A DNA stretch of 11,069 bases from JADGGV01 sp035715725 (GCA_035715725.1 DASTKT010000036.1:1-11069); one strand, 5' to 3'; numbered from the stretch's first letter, positions 1-6,536 are shown. Notes: generated from the sequence alone by a model not told the origin. A program made the numbers and translations.

Positions 1-363
1 CGCGCGCTCGACGCGCTCCCACCCGCGCTCCGGCGCACGTTCCGCATCGTCGAGCGCGACGAGCTCGACGCCCTCGGCAGCGACCCCGTCGCCCCCTTCG
101 CGCTCGCCGCCGCCCCCGGCTTCGTCCTCGACTCCCGCGCCGACGGCCCGGTCCTCCGCCCCAACCCCGGCATGAGCCACGGTCACGACCCCGCGCTCCC
201 CGACATGCACACCGGCTTCCTCGCCGCCGGCGCCGGGGTCCGCGCCGGCGCCGTCGCCCCGCTCCTCCCGCTCACCGCGGTCGCGCCCATCGCCGCCGCG
301 CTCCTCGGCCTCGACTTCGACGCGCCCGACGGCGTGCTGTATCCGGGGCTGCTGGCGGGATAG
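1..363 (+). CDS. Alkaline phosphatase superfamily protein (phosphodiesterase/nucleotide pyrophosphatase type), C-terminal part
   Basis: The frame is open from the first base to the TAG at 361-363, so the 5' end lies outside the window and only the last 120 residues are seen. The stretch MSHGHDPALPDMHTGFLAAG (positions 172-231) matches the C-terminal metal-site region of type I phosphodiesterases/nucleotide pyrophosphatases. In that family an HG...P...MH segment supplies a zinc-ligand histidine and is followed by F.A.G.GV. The tail 'PLTAVAPIAAALLGLDF...DGVLYPGLLAG' is the usual family ending, in which the last helix (VAPT.A.LLG) is followed by a short 'DG..L' segment. Such enzymes hydrolyse phosphodiesters or nucleotide pyrophosphates and are usually exported or periplasmic; the signal region is not visible here. 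The substrate cannot be told from this fragment. An ATG at 172 could be mistaken for a start, but the homologous frame clearly continues upstream of it. Confidence 0.8.
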   Translation, partial: RALDALPPALRRTFRIVERDELDALGSDPVAPFALAAAPGFVLDSRADGPVLRPNPGMSHGHDPALPDMHTGFLAAGAGVRAGAVAPLLPLTAVAPIAAALLGLDFDAPDGVLYPGLLAG

Positions 364-530
364 CGCGCAGCGCCGGGGCGGCACCCGGAACCGGCGACGC
401 GCCGGGAACCGGCCGACCGCGCGAGCGCACCGCGCCCGCGACCCCGCAACGCCCCGCCGTCGCGCCATCACGCCATCCCGCGTTACTATCCTGGCGTCCA
501 CCGCACAACGCCCACTCCGCCCCGAGCGCC
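364..530. other. Intergenic gap, no gene; weak promoter-like spot
   Basis: These 167 bases separate the phosphodiesterase tail from the fusion gene. Near-repeats of (C/G)GGAACCGGC occur around 386-415. An AT-richer spot 'TTACTATCC' at 483-491 contains TACTAT, which resembles a -10 box about 40 bases before the ATG at 531, but no good -35 hexamer lies 16-18 bases upstream. No strong terminator hairpin with a T-run is seen after the stop at 363. Confidence 0.3.
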
Positions 531-3500
531 ATGGCTTCCGCGCCCGAGACCCTGGCCGCCGGCCCGCACCGGCCGCCCCGCTTCACCGCCGACGACGCGC
601 TCCGCATCGCGCGCGACGTGTTCGGCGTCGTCGCCGTCGCCGCCGAGCCGCTCCCCAGCGAGCGCGACCAGAATTTCCGCCTCCGCGACGCCGCGGGCGG
701 CGACCTGGTGCTGAAGCTCTCCCAGACGGGCGAGGATCCCGGGATCCTGGAGTGCCAGAACGCCATGCTCGAGCGGCTCGCCGCGGCCGGCGGGGAGTTC
801 CGCTTCCCGCGCGCGCGGCGCGCGCTGAGCGGCCGCCTGATCGAGACCGTGACCGCGCCGGTGCGGCCGAGTGGGGGAGCGGGGGAGTGGACGAGTGGGG
901 GAAACAGCGGCGCCGCTCTCGGCGCCGGCGCCGCCAGCGCCGCTTCACCCGCTCTCCCGCTCGCCCACTCTCCCACTCCGGCGGTTACACCCGCTCTTCC
1001 GCTCGCCCACTCTCCCACTCCGGTCCACCACGTCCGCCTCCTCGACTTCCTCCCCGGCATCCCGCTCGCCGAGCTGCGCCCGCACGCGCCGGCGCTCCTC
1101 GAGGACGTCGGCCGCATGCTCGGCGTCCTGGACCGCGCGCTCGCCGGCTTCGACCACCCCGCCGCGCACCGCGAGCTGCATTGGGACCTGTGCCGCGGAA
1201 GCGACGTCGTCCGCCGCCACCTCCCCGAGGTCGACGACGCCCGCCGCCGCGCGCTCGTCGAGCGCTCCCTCGCCCGCGTCGAGGAGCACCTCGCGCCGCT
1301 GCGGCCGCGGCTCCGCCGCGCCGTCGTCCACGGCGACGGCAACGACTGGAACGTCCTCGTCGCCCCGGGATCGGACCCGCTCGAGCCGGCACGCGCGGTC
1401 GGGATCGTCGACTTCGGCGACGTCGTCCACTCCTGGACCGCCGCGGAGCCCGCGATCGCGGCCGCGTACGCCATGATGGGGAAGCGCGACCCGCTCGCCG
1501 CCGCCGCTCACCTCGTCCGCGGCTACCACGCCGAGCACCCGCTCGAGGAGGCGGAGATCGAGGCGCTCTTCCCGCTGATCACGCTGCGGGTCTGCACGAG
1601 CGTCGTGCTCGCCGCGCACCAGCGCCGGCTGCGCCCCGAGAACACCTACCTCTCCGTCAGCGAGCGCGGCGCCTGGGCGCTCCTCGAGCAGCTCGCCGCC
1701 ATCCACCCGCGCCTCGCGCACTACCTGCTGCGCGGCGCCTGCGGCGTCGAGCCGCACCCGCGCTCGAAGGAGGTCGTGGCGTGGCTGGAGGCGCAGGCGT
1801 CCGGGATCGGACCCGCTCCCCCGCTCCCCCCCTCCCCCACTCTGGTGTTCGATCTGTCCGTGGGGAGCCTCGAGACCGCCGGTCTGAGCGGCCGCGACGG
1901 CGCCCGCGCCTGGACCGATCTGCTCTTCGGCCAGATGCGCGACGCCGGCGCCACGCTCGGCCTCGGGCGCTGGGACGAGCCGCGGAGCTGGTACACGGAG
2001 CCCGCGTTCCGCGTCGACACGGACGATGGCCCCGAGTGGCGCACCGTCCACATCGGCGTCGACCTGTTCGCCACACCCGGCACGCCCGTCCTCGCGCCGC
2101 TCGACGGCGTCGTCCACGCGGTCCGCGACAACGCCGGCCGCCTCGACTACGGCCCGACCGTCGTGCTCCGCCACGACGCCGGCGGCGTCCCGTTCTTCAC
2201 GCTCTACGGCCACCTCTCGCCGGAGTGCCTGGACGCGCTCGCGCCCGGGCAGGCCGTCGCCCGCGGCGAGCGCATCGGCGCCATCGGCGATTTCCCCGGG
2301 AACGGCGACTGGGCGCCGCACCTGCACCTCCAGCTCGTCCTCGACATGCTCGACCGCGACGGCGAGTTCCCCGGCGTCGCCCGGCCGAGCCAGCGCAACG
2401 TCTGGCGCTCGCTCTCCCCCGACCCGAACCTGCTGCTGCGCTTCCCCGAGCTGCGCCCGGCCTCCACTCCGACCGCGGACGAGCTCCTCTCCGTCCGCCG
2501 CGAGCGGATCGGCCCGAGCCTCAGCGTCTCGTACCGCCGCCCGCTCCACATCGTGCGCGGCTGGATGCAGCACCTCTACGACGACGCGGGGCGCGGCTAC
2601 CTCGACTGCGTCAACAACGTCGCCCACGTCGGCCACTCGCACCCCCGGGTCGTGGACGCGCTCGCGCGCCAGGCCCGCGTGCTGAACACGAACACCCGCT
2701 ACCTGCACGAGAGCCTGCTCCGCTACGCCGAGCGGCTGACCGCCACGCTCCCCGAGCCGCTCCGCGTCTGCTTCTTCGTCTGCTCCGGGAGCGAGGCCAA
2801 CGAGCTGGCGCTCCGCCTGGCCCGCACGCACACCCGCCGAAGCGACGTCGTCGTCCTCGACGCCGCGTACCACGGCAATACGACGTCGCTCGTCGGCATC
2901 AGCCCCTACAAGTTCGACGGACCCGGCGGCGCCGGCCGCCCGCCGGGCACGCACGTCGTGCCGCTCCCCGACCCGTACCGCGGGCCGTACCGCGGCGAGG
3001 ACGCCGGCCGCCGCTACGCCGAGCACGTCCTCCAGGCGACGCGGGACGCCGAGCGCGCCGGCCGCGGCGTCGCCGCCTTCTTCGCCGAGCCGCTCCCCGG
3101 CTGCGGCGGCCAGATCGTGCCGCCCGACGGCTTCCTGGCGGAGGCGTTCCGGCACGTGCGCGCGGCCGGCGGCGTCGCCGTCGCCGACGAGGTACAGGTC
3201 GGATTCGGCCGCGCCGGCAGCCACTTCTGGGCGTTCCAGGCCGACGGCGCCGTCCCCGACATCGTGACCATGGGGAAGCCGATCGGGAACGGCCACCCGC
3301 TCGGCGCCGTCGTCACGACGCCGGAGATCGCCGGCTCTTTCGCGAACGGGATGGAGTACTTCAACACGTTCGGAGGGAACCCCGTCTCGTGCGCGGTCGG
3401 GCTCGCGGTGCTGGACGTGATCGAGCAGGAGGAACTGCAGGAGCGCGCGCGCCGCGTCGGCGCGAGGCTGCTCGACGGGCTGCGCGGCCTGATGGCGCGC

Positions 3501-3791
3501 CACGACCTCGTCGGCGACGTGCGCGGCCGCGGCCTCTACCTCGGCGTCGAGCTGGTCACGGACCGCGACGCGCAGGGGCCCGCGCCGCGCCACGCCTCGT
3601 ACGTCGTCGAGCGCATGCGCGACCGCGGCATCCTCCTCAGCACCGACGGCCCGCTCCACAACGTCATCAAGATCAAGCCGCCGCTGCAGTTCTCGGAGGA
3701 GGACGCGGACCGGGTCGTGGCGGAGCTGGACGAGGTGCTCGGGGAGACGGCGCTGGCGAAAGCCGGAGGGGGCGAGTGGGGGAGCGGGTGA
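531..3791 (+). CDS. Three-domain fusion: APH-fold kinase, M23 peptidase domain, class III aminotransferase-fold (phospho-lyase type)
   Basis: The protein has 1086 residues. Residues about 15-420 are an aminoglycoside-phosphotransferase/hydroxylysine-kinase-like domain: LVLKLS with Lys62, the catalytic loop VVHGDGNDWNV with Asp269, and the metal-binding IVDFGD with Asp294. Residues about 480-640 are an M23/LytM domain with all ligands present: HIGVD (His507, Asp511), YGH (His561) and HLH (His597, His599). Residues about 650-1075 are a class III PLP enzyme: CSGSEAN near 751, AYHGNT near 779, DEVQVGFGR with Asp886, Schiff-base Lys916 in TMGKPIGNG, and NTFGGNP with Thr946. Animal hydroxylysine kinase and the PHYKPL/ETNPPL ammonio-phospholyases belong to these two enzyme families, so a kinase-plus-lyase acting on an amino alcohol is the best inference; the substrate is unknown. 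There is no signal peptide, so the M23 domain probably sits in the cytosol. Repeat DNA supplies residues 113-164, about 427-438 and 1079-1086. The ATG at 531 has only a weak Shine-Dalgarno sequence. The stop overlaps the next start. Confidence 0.9.
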   Translation: MASAPETLAAGPHRPPRFTADDALRIARDVFGVVAVAAEPLPSERDQNFRLRDAAGGDLVLKLSQTGEDPGILECQNAMLERLAAAGGEFRFPRARRALSGRLIETVTAPVRPSGGAGEWTSGGNSGAALGAGAASAASPALPLAHSPTPAVTPALPLAHSPTPVHHVRLLDFLPGIPLAELRPHAPALLEDVGRMLGVLDRALAGFDHPAAHRELHWDLCRGSDVVRRHLPEVDDARRRALVERSLARVEEHLAPLRPRLRRAVVHGDGNDWNVLVAPGSDPLEPARAVGIVDFGDVVHSWTAAEPAIAAAYAMMGKRDPLAAAAHLVRGYHAEHPLEEAEIEALFPLITLRVCTSVVLAAHQRRLRPENTYLSVSERGAWALLEQLAAIHPRLAHYLLRGACGVEPHPRSKEVVAWLEAQASGIGPAPPLPPSPTLVFDLSVGSLETAGLSGRDGARAWTDLLFGQMRDAGATLGLGRWDEPRSWYTEPAFRVDTDDGPEWRTVHIGVDLFATPGTPVLAPLDGVVHAVRDNAGRLDYGPTVVLRHDAGGVPFFTLYGHLSPECLDALAPGQAVARGERIGAIGDFPGNGDWAPHLHLQLVLDMLDRDGEFPGVARPSQRNVWRSLSPDPNLLLRFPELRPASTPTADELLSVRRERIGPSLSVSYRRPLHIVRGWMQHLYDDAGRGYLDCVNNVAHVGHSHPRVVDALARQARVLNTNTRYLHESLLRYAERLTATLPEPLRVCFFVCSGSEANELALRLARTHTRRSDVVVLDAAYHGNTTSLVGISPYKFDGPGGAGRPPGTHVVPLPDPYRGPYRGEDAGRRYAEHVLQATRDAERAGRGVAAFFAEPLPGCGGQIVPPDGFLAEAFRHVRAAGGVAVADEVQVGFGRAGSHFWAFQADGAVPDIVTMGKPIGNGHPLGAVVTTPEIAGSFANGMEYFNTFGGNPVSCAVGLAVLDVIEQEELQERARRVGARLLDGLRGLMARHDLVGDVRGRGLYLGVELVTDRDAQGPAPRHASYVVERMRDRGILLSTDGPLHNVIKIKPPLQFSEEDADRVVAELDEVLGETALAKAGGGEWGSG
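869..1023. repeat. In-frame palindromic G-rich repeat plus 42-bp-spaced direct duplication inside the kinase domain
   Basis: The left arm (869 to about 914) is built from GAGTGGGGGAGCGGGGGAG-like units running into AAACAGCGGCGCC. The reverse complement of about 930-978 reads GAGTGGGAGAGTGGGCGAG, then GAGCGGGTGAAGCGGCGC, so the two arms form a long imperfect hairpin around a GGCGCC-rich loop. The right arm is then duplicated: 36 bases at 946-981 recur at 988-1023 with one mismatch, a 42-base period that keeps the frame. The translated insert covers about residues 113-164 and contains ALPLAHSPTP twice. It separates 'LIETVTAPVRP' from 'VHHVRLLDFLPG', which are adjacent in the ordinary kinase fold. 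Confidence 0.85.
1811..1843. repeat. Second copy of the G-rich repeat family (C-rich on plus strand), at the kinase/M23 linker
   Basis: The plus strand reads ACCCGCTCCCCCGCTCCCCC, then CCTCCCCCACTCTGG. Read in reverse this is the same GAGTGGGGGAG...GAGCGGGT unit seen at 869-1023. It encodes the proline-rich stretch PAPPLPPSPTL (about residues 428-438) between the kinase and M23 domains and leaves the frame intact. It is shorter and more degenerate than the first copy and shows no inverted partner. Confidence 0.65.
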
Positions 3792-3803
3792 AACGGCGGC
3801 GCG
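3763..3803. repeat. Third copy of the G-rich repeat, spanning the stop of the fusion and start of the SH3 gene
   Basis: The plus strand reads CCGGAGGGGGCGAGTGGGGG, then AGCGGGTGAAACGGCGGCGC. This matches the left-arm consensus of the 869-1023 element, including the GGGTGAAxCGGCG end. It encodes the last fusion residues GGGEWGSG (compare GEWTSGG at residues 118-124). It supplies the TGA stop at 3789-3791, the overlapping GTG at 3788, and the GGGGGAG at 3778-3784 that would have to act as the ribosome-binding site for the next gene. Confidence 0.75.
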
Positions 3804-4810
3804 GGCGTAGCGGGTCGCCGGCGGCGGCGCGCCCGGGCGGGGCGGCGCCCGACCCTCGTGCGGCGGCGACGCGCCTCGCCCTGGCCGCGGCGGTCGTCCT
3901 CGCCCTCGCCGCGACCGCCGGCGCGGCGGACGCCGCCCAGGCGCGCCCGGCCCGCATCGTCACGGCGAGCAGCGTCGCGCTGCGCTCGGCGCCCCGGACG
4001 ACGGGCACGCTCCTGCGGCGCCTCGATCTCGGCACCCACCTCGAGGTGCTCGGCAGCACCCGCGGCGGCTGGATCCGGGTCCGCGCCGGGCGGACGCTCG
4101 GATGGATCGCGGCGGCGCACACGGCGCGCCTCGACCGGCGCAATCCGGCCGAGGCGTTCCGCCCGGTCGTGGCCCGCTTGACCGACGACCCGGGGCGCCT
4201 CGACTTCGCGAGGCTCGCGGCGCTGGAGCGCGCCCTCGTCGCCAGCCGCCCGGCGCGCGGCGAGGACCCCGCGCTAGAGCTGCTCCGGCTGGAGGTCGTC
4301 GGCGCCGCCGCGAGCCGCGTCGAGCGGCGCGTGCCCCGCAACCCGGACCGCGCCCGCTGGGTGCGCGCCCACCAGGGCGAGATCATGTACTACGAGTCGG
4401 GCGGCACGTGGCAGCGCGACCCGCGCGCCGTCTGGCGCCTCTGGGAGCGGAACCGCGCGAGCCAGGTCGCGGAGGAGATCGCCTGGCAGGCCTCGCGCCC
4501 CGCCGGCGTCGAGTGCGAGGACGACACGGGGTGCTGGCTGCGCACCGCCTGGGAGTCCCGCGGCCGCTATCTCCGCCTCTACAAGCGCGGCGCCCACGCC
4601 GCCGCGGCACTCGCCGACCTGCACCAGCAGGCCCGGATCGCCGCCGGCTACGCCTGCGACGGTCCCGACGCGCGCGCCCCCGACGCCCGCCTGATCGCCG
4701 ACATCCGCCGCGCCGCCCAGGCCACGCGCTCCACCGCCGCGCGCCCGCTCCTGGCCGACCTCGACCGCATCGAGCGCGCCTGCCGCGGCCACGCGGGGCC
4801 GCCGGGGTAG
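3788..4810 (+). CDS. Secreted SH3-domain protein of unknown function
   Basis: This start gives 340 residues. The GTG at 3788 overlaps the TGA of the fusion gene (GTGA), implying translational coupling. No ATG lies in this frame before the export signal, so GTG is the best available start. An Arg-rich n-region is followed by a hydrophobic helix LALAAAVVLALAATAGAADA (about residues 30-49), a Sec signal with cleavage near ADA. Residues about 55-115 form a bacterial SH3 (SH3b) domain: V..SSVALRSAP..TG..L..L..G..LEVLGS..GGW..VR...GWI. Residues 116-340 are alpha-helical in look and unrecognised, with four cysteines (VECEDDTGCWL, YACDGP, ERACRG) that could form two disulfides, and a conserved-looking 'GEIMYYESGGTW'. 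SH3b domains usually bind peptidoglycan or peptide ligands, so an envelope role is inferred. Some of the N-terminal basic stretch is encoded by repeat DNA. Confidence 0.75.
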   Translation: MKRRRGRSGSPAAARPGGAAPDPRAAATRLALAAAVVLALAATAGAADAAQARPARIVTASSVALRSAPRTTGTLLRRLDLGTHLEVLGSTRGGWIRVRAGRTLGWIAAAHTARLDRRNPAEAFRPVVARLTDDPGRLDFARLAALERALVASRPARGEDPALELLRLEVVGAAASRVERRVPRNPDRARWVRAHQGEIMYYESGGTWQRDPRAVWRLWERNRASQVAEEIAWQASRPAGVECEDDTGCWLRTAWESRGRYLRLYKRGAHAAAALADLHQQARIAAGYACDGPDARAPDARLIADIRRAAQATRSTAARPLLADLDRIERACRGHAGPPG

Positions 4811-4812
4811 GC

Positions 4813-4830
4813 CGGGCGGGCTCTCGCCCG
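4813..4830 (+). terminator. Hairpin just after the SH3 gene stop
   Basis: CGGGCG-GGCTCT-CGCCCG forms a perfect 6-bp GC stem with a 6-base loop, two bases after the TAG at 4808-4810. No T-run follows, so it may be a 3'-end stabilising hairpin rather than a classical intrinsic terminator. It lies between two convergent genes, where a terminator would be expected. Confidence 0.4.
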
Positions 4831-4958
4831 TCGCGATCCGCCGGGCGCAGAGCGACCTCCGCCGCCCTGGCGGGCCTGGGCGGTGCGGTCGACGCGCGGC
4901 GCCGCGGCGAGGCGCGCCGGCACGTGGCGCTCGCGGCGGGCGGTCGCCAGCGTGGTCC

Positions 4959-5915
4959 TCACTGCGTCTTCGCCGGCGTCGCCCCCTTCACGTACTCGGC
5001 CGCCTGCCGGTGCGTCGCGAACCACGCCCCGCCCTTCGACTGGATGTGCTCGATCAGCTTCTCCAGCACCAGGATGCGCGAGCGGTGCCCGCTGATGTGC
5101 GGGTGCATCGTGAGCACGAACATCGTCCCCTCCTCCCACGCCCGGTCGAACTCGTCGATGTAGACCTGCAGCACCTCCCGGGGCGACGCGTAGCGGTCCC
5201 CGCGCGGGTCGAACAGCGGCGCATCGTCCAGGATCCACTCCACCGGCAGCTCGACGATCCCCGTCGCCTTCCCGTCCAGCTTCAGCTCGTACGGGCTCTC
5301 GTCCGCCATCAGCGAGCTGTCGTACAGGAAGCCCTGCTCCTTCAGCATCGCCAGCGTGTTCGGGCTGAAGTTCCACGACGGCGCCCGGTAGCCGACGGGC
5401 TTCGCCCCCGTCATCCGCTCCAGCTCCGCCGCCGCCCGCTTCACCAGGTCGGCCTCCGCGTCCGCCGGCAGCGTCGGGTTCTGCTCGTGGATCCAGCCGT
5501 GCACCGCGAACTCGTGCCGCCCGCCGCGCTTGATCGCGTCCGCCATCTCCGGGTGCAGCTTCAGGCTCATCGCCGGGATGAAGAACGTCGCCGGCACCCG
5601 GTAGCGGTCGAGCGTCGCCAGCACCCGCCCCAGCCCGACCCGCGCGCCGTACTCCCCCTTCGACAGCGCCCCGATCGACGCCTGCGTCGGGTCCGGGATC
5701 GTCGTCAGCGTCGGCGTCTCGTTGTCCACGTCGAACGACAGCAGCACGGCGACGCGGGCGCCCCCCGGCCACTGCGCCGGCTTCAGGCTCCGCCCCGCCC
5801 GCACGTGCTCCACGATCGCCCGCACCTCCGGCTCCGACATGCGCCACGCCGGGGTCTGCGCGGCGAGGTCCGTCCCCACGGCCAGCAAGGGCACCAGCAC
5901 CAACGTCCGCCTCAT
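4959..5915 (-). CDS. Secreted polysaccharide deacetylase-family protein (NodB-like, peptidoglycan deacetylase/PuuE-like subgroup)
   Basis: The protein has 318 residues and starts at the ATG 5913-5915. A strong AAGGAGG (plus-strand 5923-5929) sits 7 bases upstream and decides the start. Residues 1-20 are a Sec signal ending LAAQ. The catalytic features are SFDVDNE (Asp62, Asp64), VHGWIHE (His139, His143) as the metal HxxxH site, YRAPSWNFSP (Arg177) and LTMHPHISG (His271/His273). This ordering, with a near-N-terminal D.D pair and MHPH at the end, fits the HpPgdA/allantoinase-like branch of carbohydrate esterase 4-type enzymes, which hydrolyse N-acyl or related amide bonds. The exact substrate (peptidoglycan, another polysaccharide or a small cyclic amide) cannot be settled from the sequence. 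The signal peptide places it outside the cytosol, which favours a cell-wall or polymer substrate. It is convergent with the SH3 gene and stands alone. Confidence 0.88.
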   Translation of the reverse strand: MRRTLVLVPLLAVGTDLAAQTPAWRMSEPEVRAIVEHVRAGRSLKPAQWPGGARVAVLLSFDVDNETPTLTTIPDPTQASIGALSKGEYGARVGLGRVLATLDRYRVPATFFIPAMSLKLHPEMADAIKRGGRHEFAVHGWIHEQNPTLPADAEADLVKRAAAELERMTGAKPVGYRAPSWNFSPNTLAMLKEQGFLYDSSLMADESPYELKLDGKATGIVELPVEWILDDAPLFDPRGDRYASPREVLQVYIDEFDRAWEEGTMFVLTMHPHISGHRSRILVLEKLIEHIQSKGGAWFATHRQAAEYVKGATPAKTQ

Positions 5916-5922
5916 CGCAGCG

Positions 5923-5929
5923 CCTCCTT
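5923..5929 (-). promoter_or_regulatory. Shine-Dalgarno site of the deacetylase gene
   Basis: The minus strand reads AAGGAGG with 7 bases to the ATG at 5915. This is the clearest ribosome-binding site in the window and fixes the start of the signal peptide. Confidence 0.8.
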
Positions 5930-6050
5930 CCGGGGTGGAGCCTACCCGTCTCGCGCCGAAGTTACGCGGTGACCGTGCATGGGGGCGAGGGCGGTGACAA
6001 CCGCGGGTTCGACGGCGGGCGGGGCGGGGGTGGGACCACTGCGGGTCCGA

Positions 6051-6196
6051 CGGCGGGCGGGGCGGGTACTGCGGGCGGGGGCGAGGGCGAGGGGGGGACC
6101 ACTCCGGGTCCGACTGCGGGTGGGGGCGGAGACGGCGGGTGGGGGCGAGCGCGGGCGCGAGCGCGGGCCAACGGCGGGAGCACGGCGGGCGGGGGG
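6051..6196. repeat. Left arm of a long inverted repeat, G-rich on the plus strand
   Basis: This arm is composed of GCGGGTGGGGGCGG-like units. It holds the distinctive GGGACCACTCCGGGTCCGAC at 6095-6114, then GCGGGCGCGAGCGCGGGCC and ACGGCGGG. The reverse complement of 6537-6690 follows the same order: GGGCGAGGGCGAGGG, TGGGACCACTGCGGGTCCGAC, GGCGGGTGGGGGCGGGGACG, GCGCGAGCGCGGGC and CCCACGGCGGG. A partial direct copy of the same unit sits just outside, where GGGACCACT at 6032 recurs at 6095 (63-base offset). The region has no credible coding frame. Confidence 0.8.
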
Positions 6197-6247
6197 CGCA
6201 TCACCGGTCCGCGCGCATCACCCGGCCGCTCGCATCACCGGGCCGCT
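6197..6247. repeat. Three tandem 17-bp copies at the inner edge of the left arm
   Basis: CGCATCACCGGTCCGCG (6197-6213), CGCATCACCCGGCCGCT (6214-6230) and CGCATCACCGGGCCGCT (6231-6247) are contiguous and differ by only a few bases. Each carries GCATCAC followed by a CCGG-containing palindromic core. Three copies with no spacers are not a CRISPR array. Confidence 0.85.
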
Positions 6248-6493
6248 CGCTCCTCCAGGGCGAGGCTGCCGGGCGGCAGCAGATCCACACCCGCACCGGC
6301 GGGGTCCTTGGCCCTGCGGACGTCCCGATCCGCGAGGTCTCGCCGGTCCGCCCGCCGCCGCGAGACGGCTCGCGTCTCCCTCGCTTCTTCTCGCGCGGCC
6401 TCATCGGCCGCGCTCTTCCCCTTCGCTCGGGAGGACCCGTCTCGAGAGGGGCGCCTCCGCCGCCCGGACCCGGCGCATCCGGTCGAGCCGCAT
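6235..6493 (-). pseudogene. Possible decayed coiled-coil gene in the core of the inverted-repeat element
   Basis: On the minus strand an ATG at 6493 gives MRLDRMRRVRAAEAPLSRRV, which runs to a TGA at 6401-6403. The adjacent frame then continues with AADEAAREEARETRAVSRRR, a highly charged heptad-like stretch, and ends in PPGSLALEERAAR before a TGA at 6235-6237. Joined by one frameshift near 6400 the two parts give about 86 residues with an N-terminus reminiscent of FliJ-like flagellar coiled-coil proteins ('RLDR.LRVRAAE'). The resemblance is by eye only. High GC alone creates Arg/Ala/Glu-rich open frames, so this may be no gene at all. Confidence 0.2.
6393..6413. other. Perfect hairpin in the core of the inverted-repeat element
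   Basis: GCGCGGCC-TCATC-GGCCGCGC is an exact 8-bp stem with a 5-base loop, followed on the plus strand by TCTTCCCCTT. It could act as a weak plus-strand terminator or be a structural element. It lies at the frame break of the possible decayed minus-strand gene. Confidence 0.5.
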
Positions 6494-6536
6494 GGGTCCC
6501 AGCCTCGACCGAGAGCGGGGCCTCACCGAAGGAGGC

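Noticed and set aside
869..1023. CRISPR-like array or intein
   Set aside because: Only two direct copies with a 6-base spacing and no spacers of constant length. The insert lacks intein splicing motifs and size.
945..3659. 900-codon open frame on the minus strand
   Set aside because: It is antisense to the fusion gene, composed mainly of Ala, Arg, Val, Glu and Gly, and shows no domain. It is an artefact of high GC.
752..3787. Very long plus-strand open frame upstream of and in frame with the SH3 protein
   Set aside because: Its translation before 3788 is almost all Arg, Pro and Ala and overlaps the well-supported fusion gene in another frame. It is a GC-driven shadow; only 3788-4810 is real.
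4648..5847. Long minus-strand frame overlapping the deacetylase
   Set aside because: It is a frame-shifted shadow of the deacetylase with Gly/Ala/Arg-rich content and no motifs.
6197..6247. CRISPR array
   Set aside because: The units are contiguous, with no unique spacers and no cas genes nearby.
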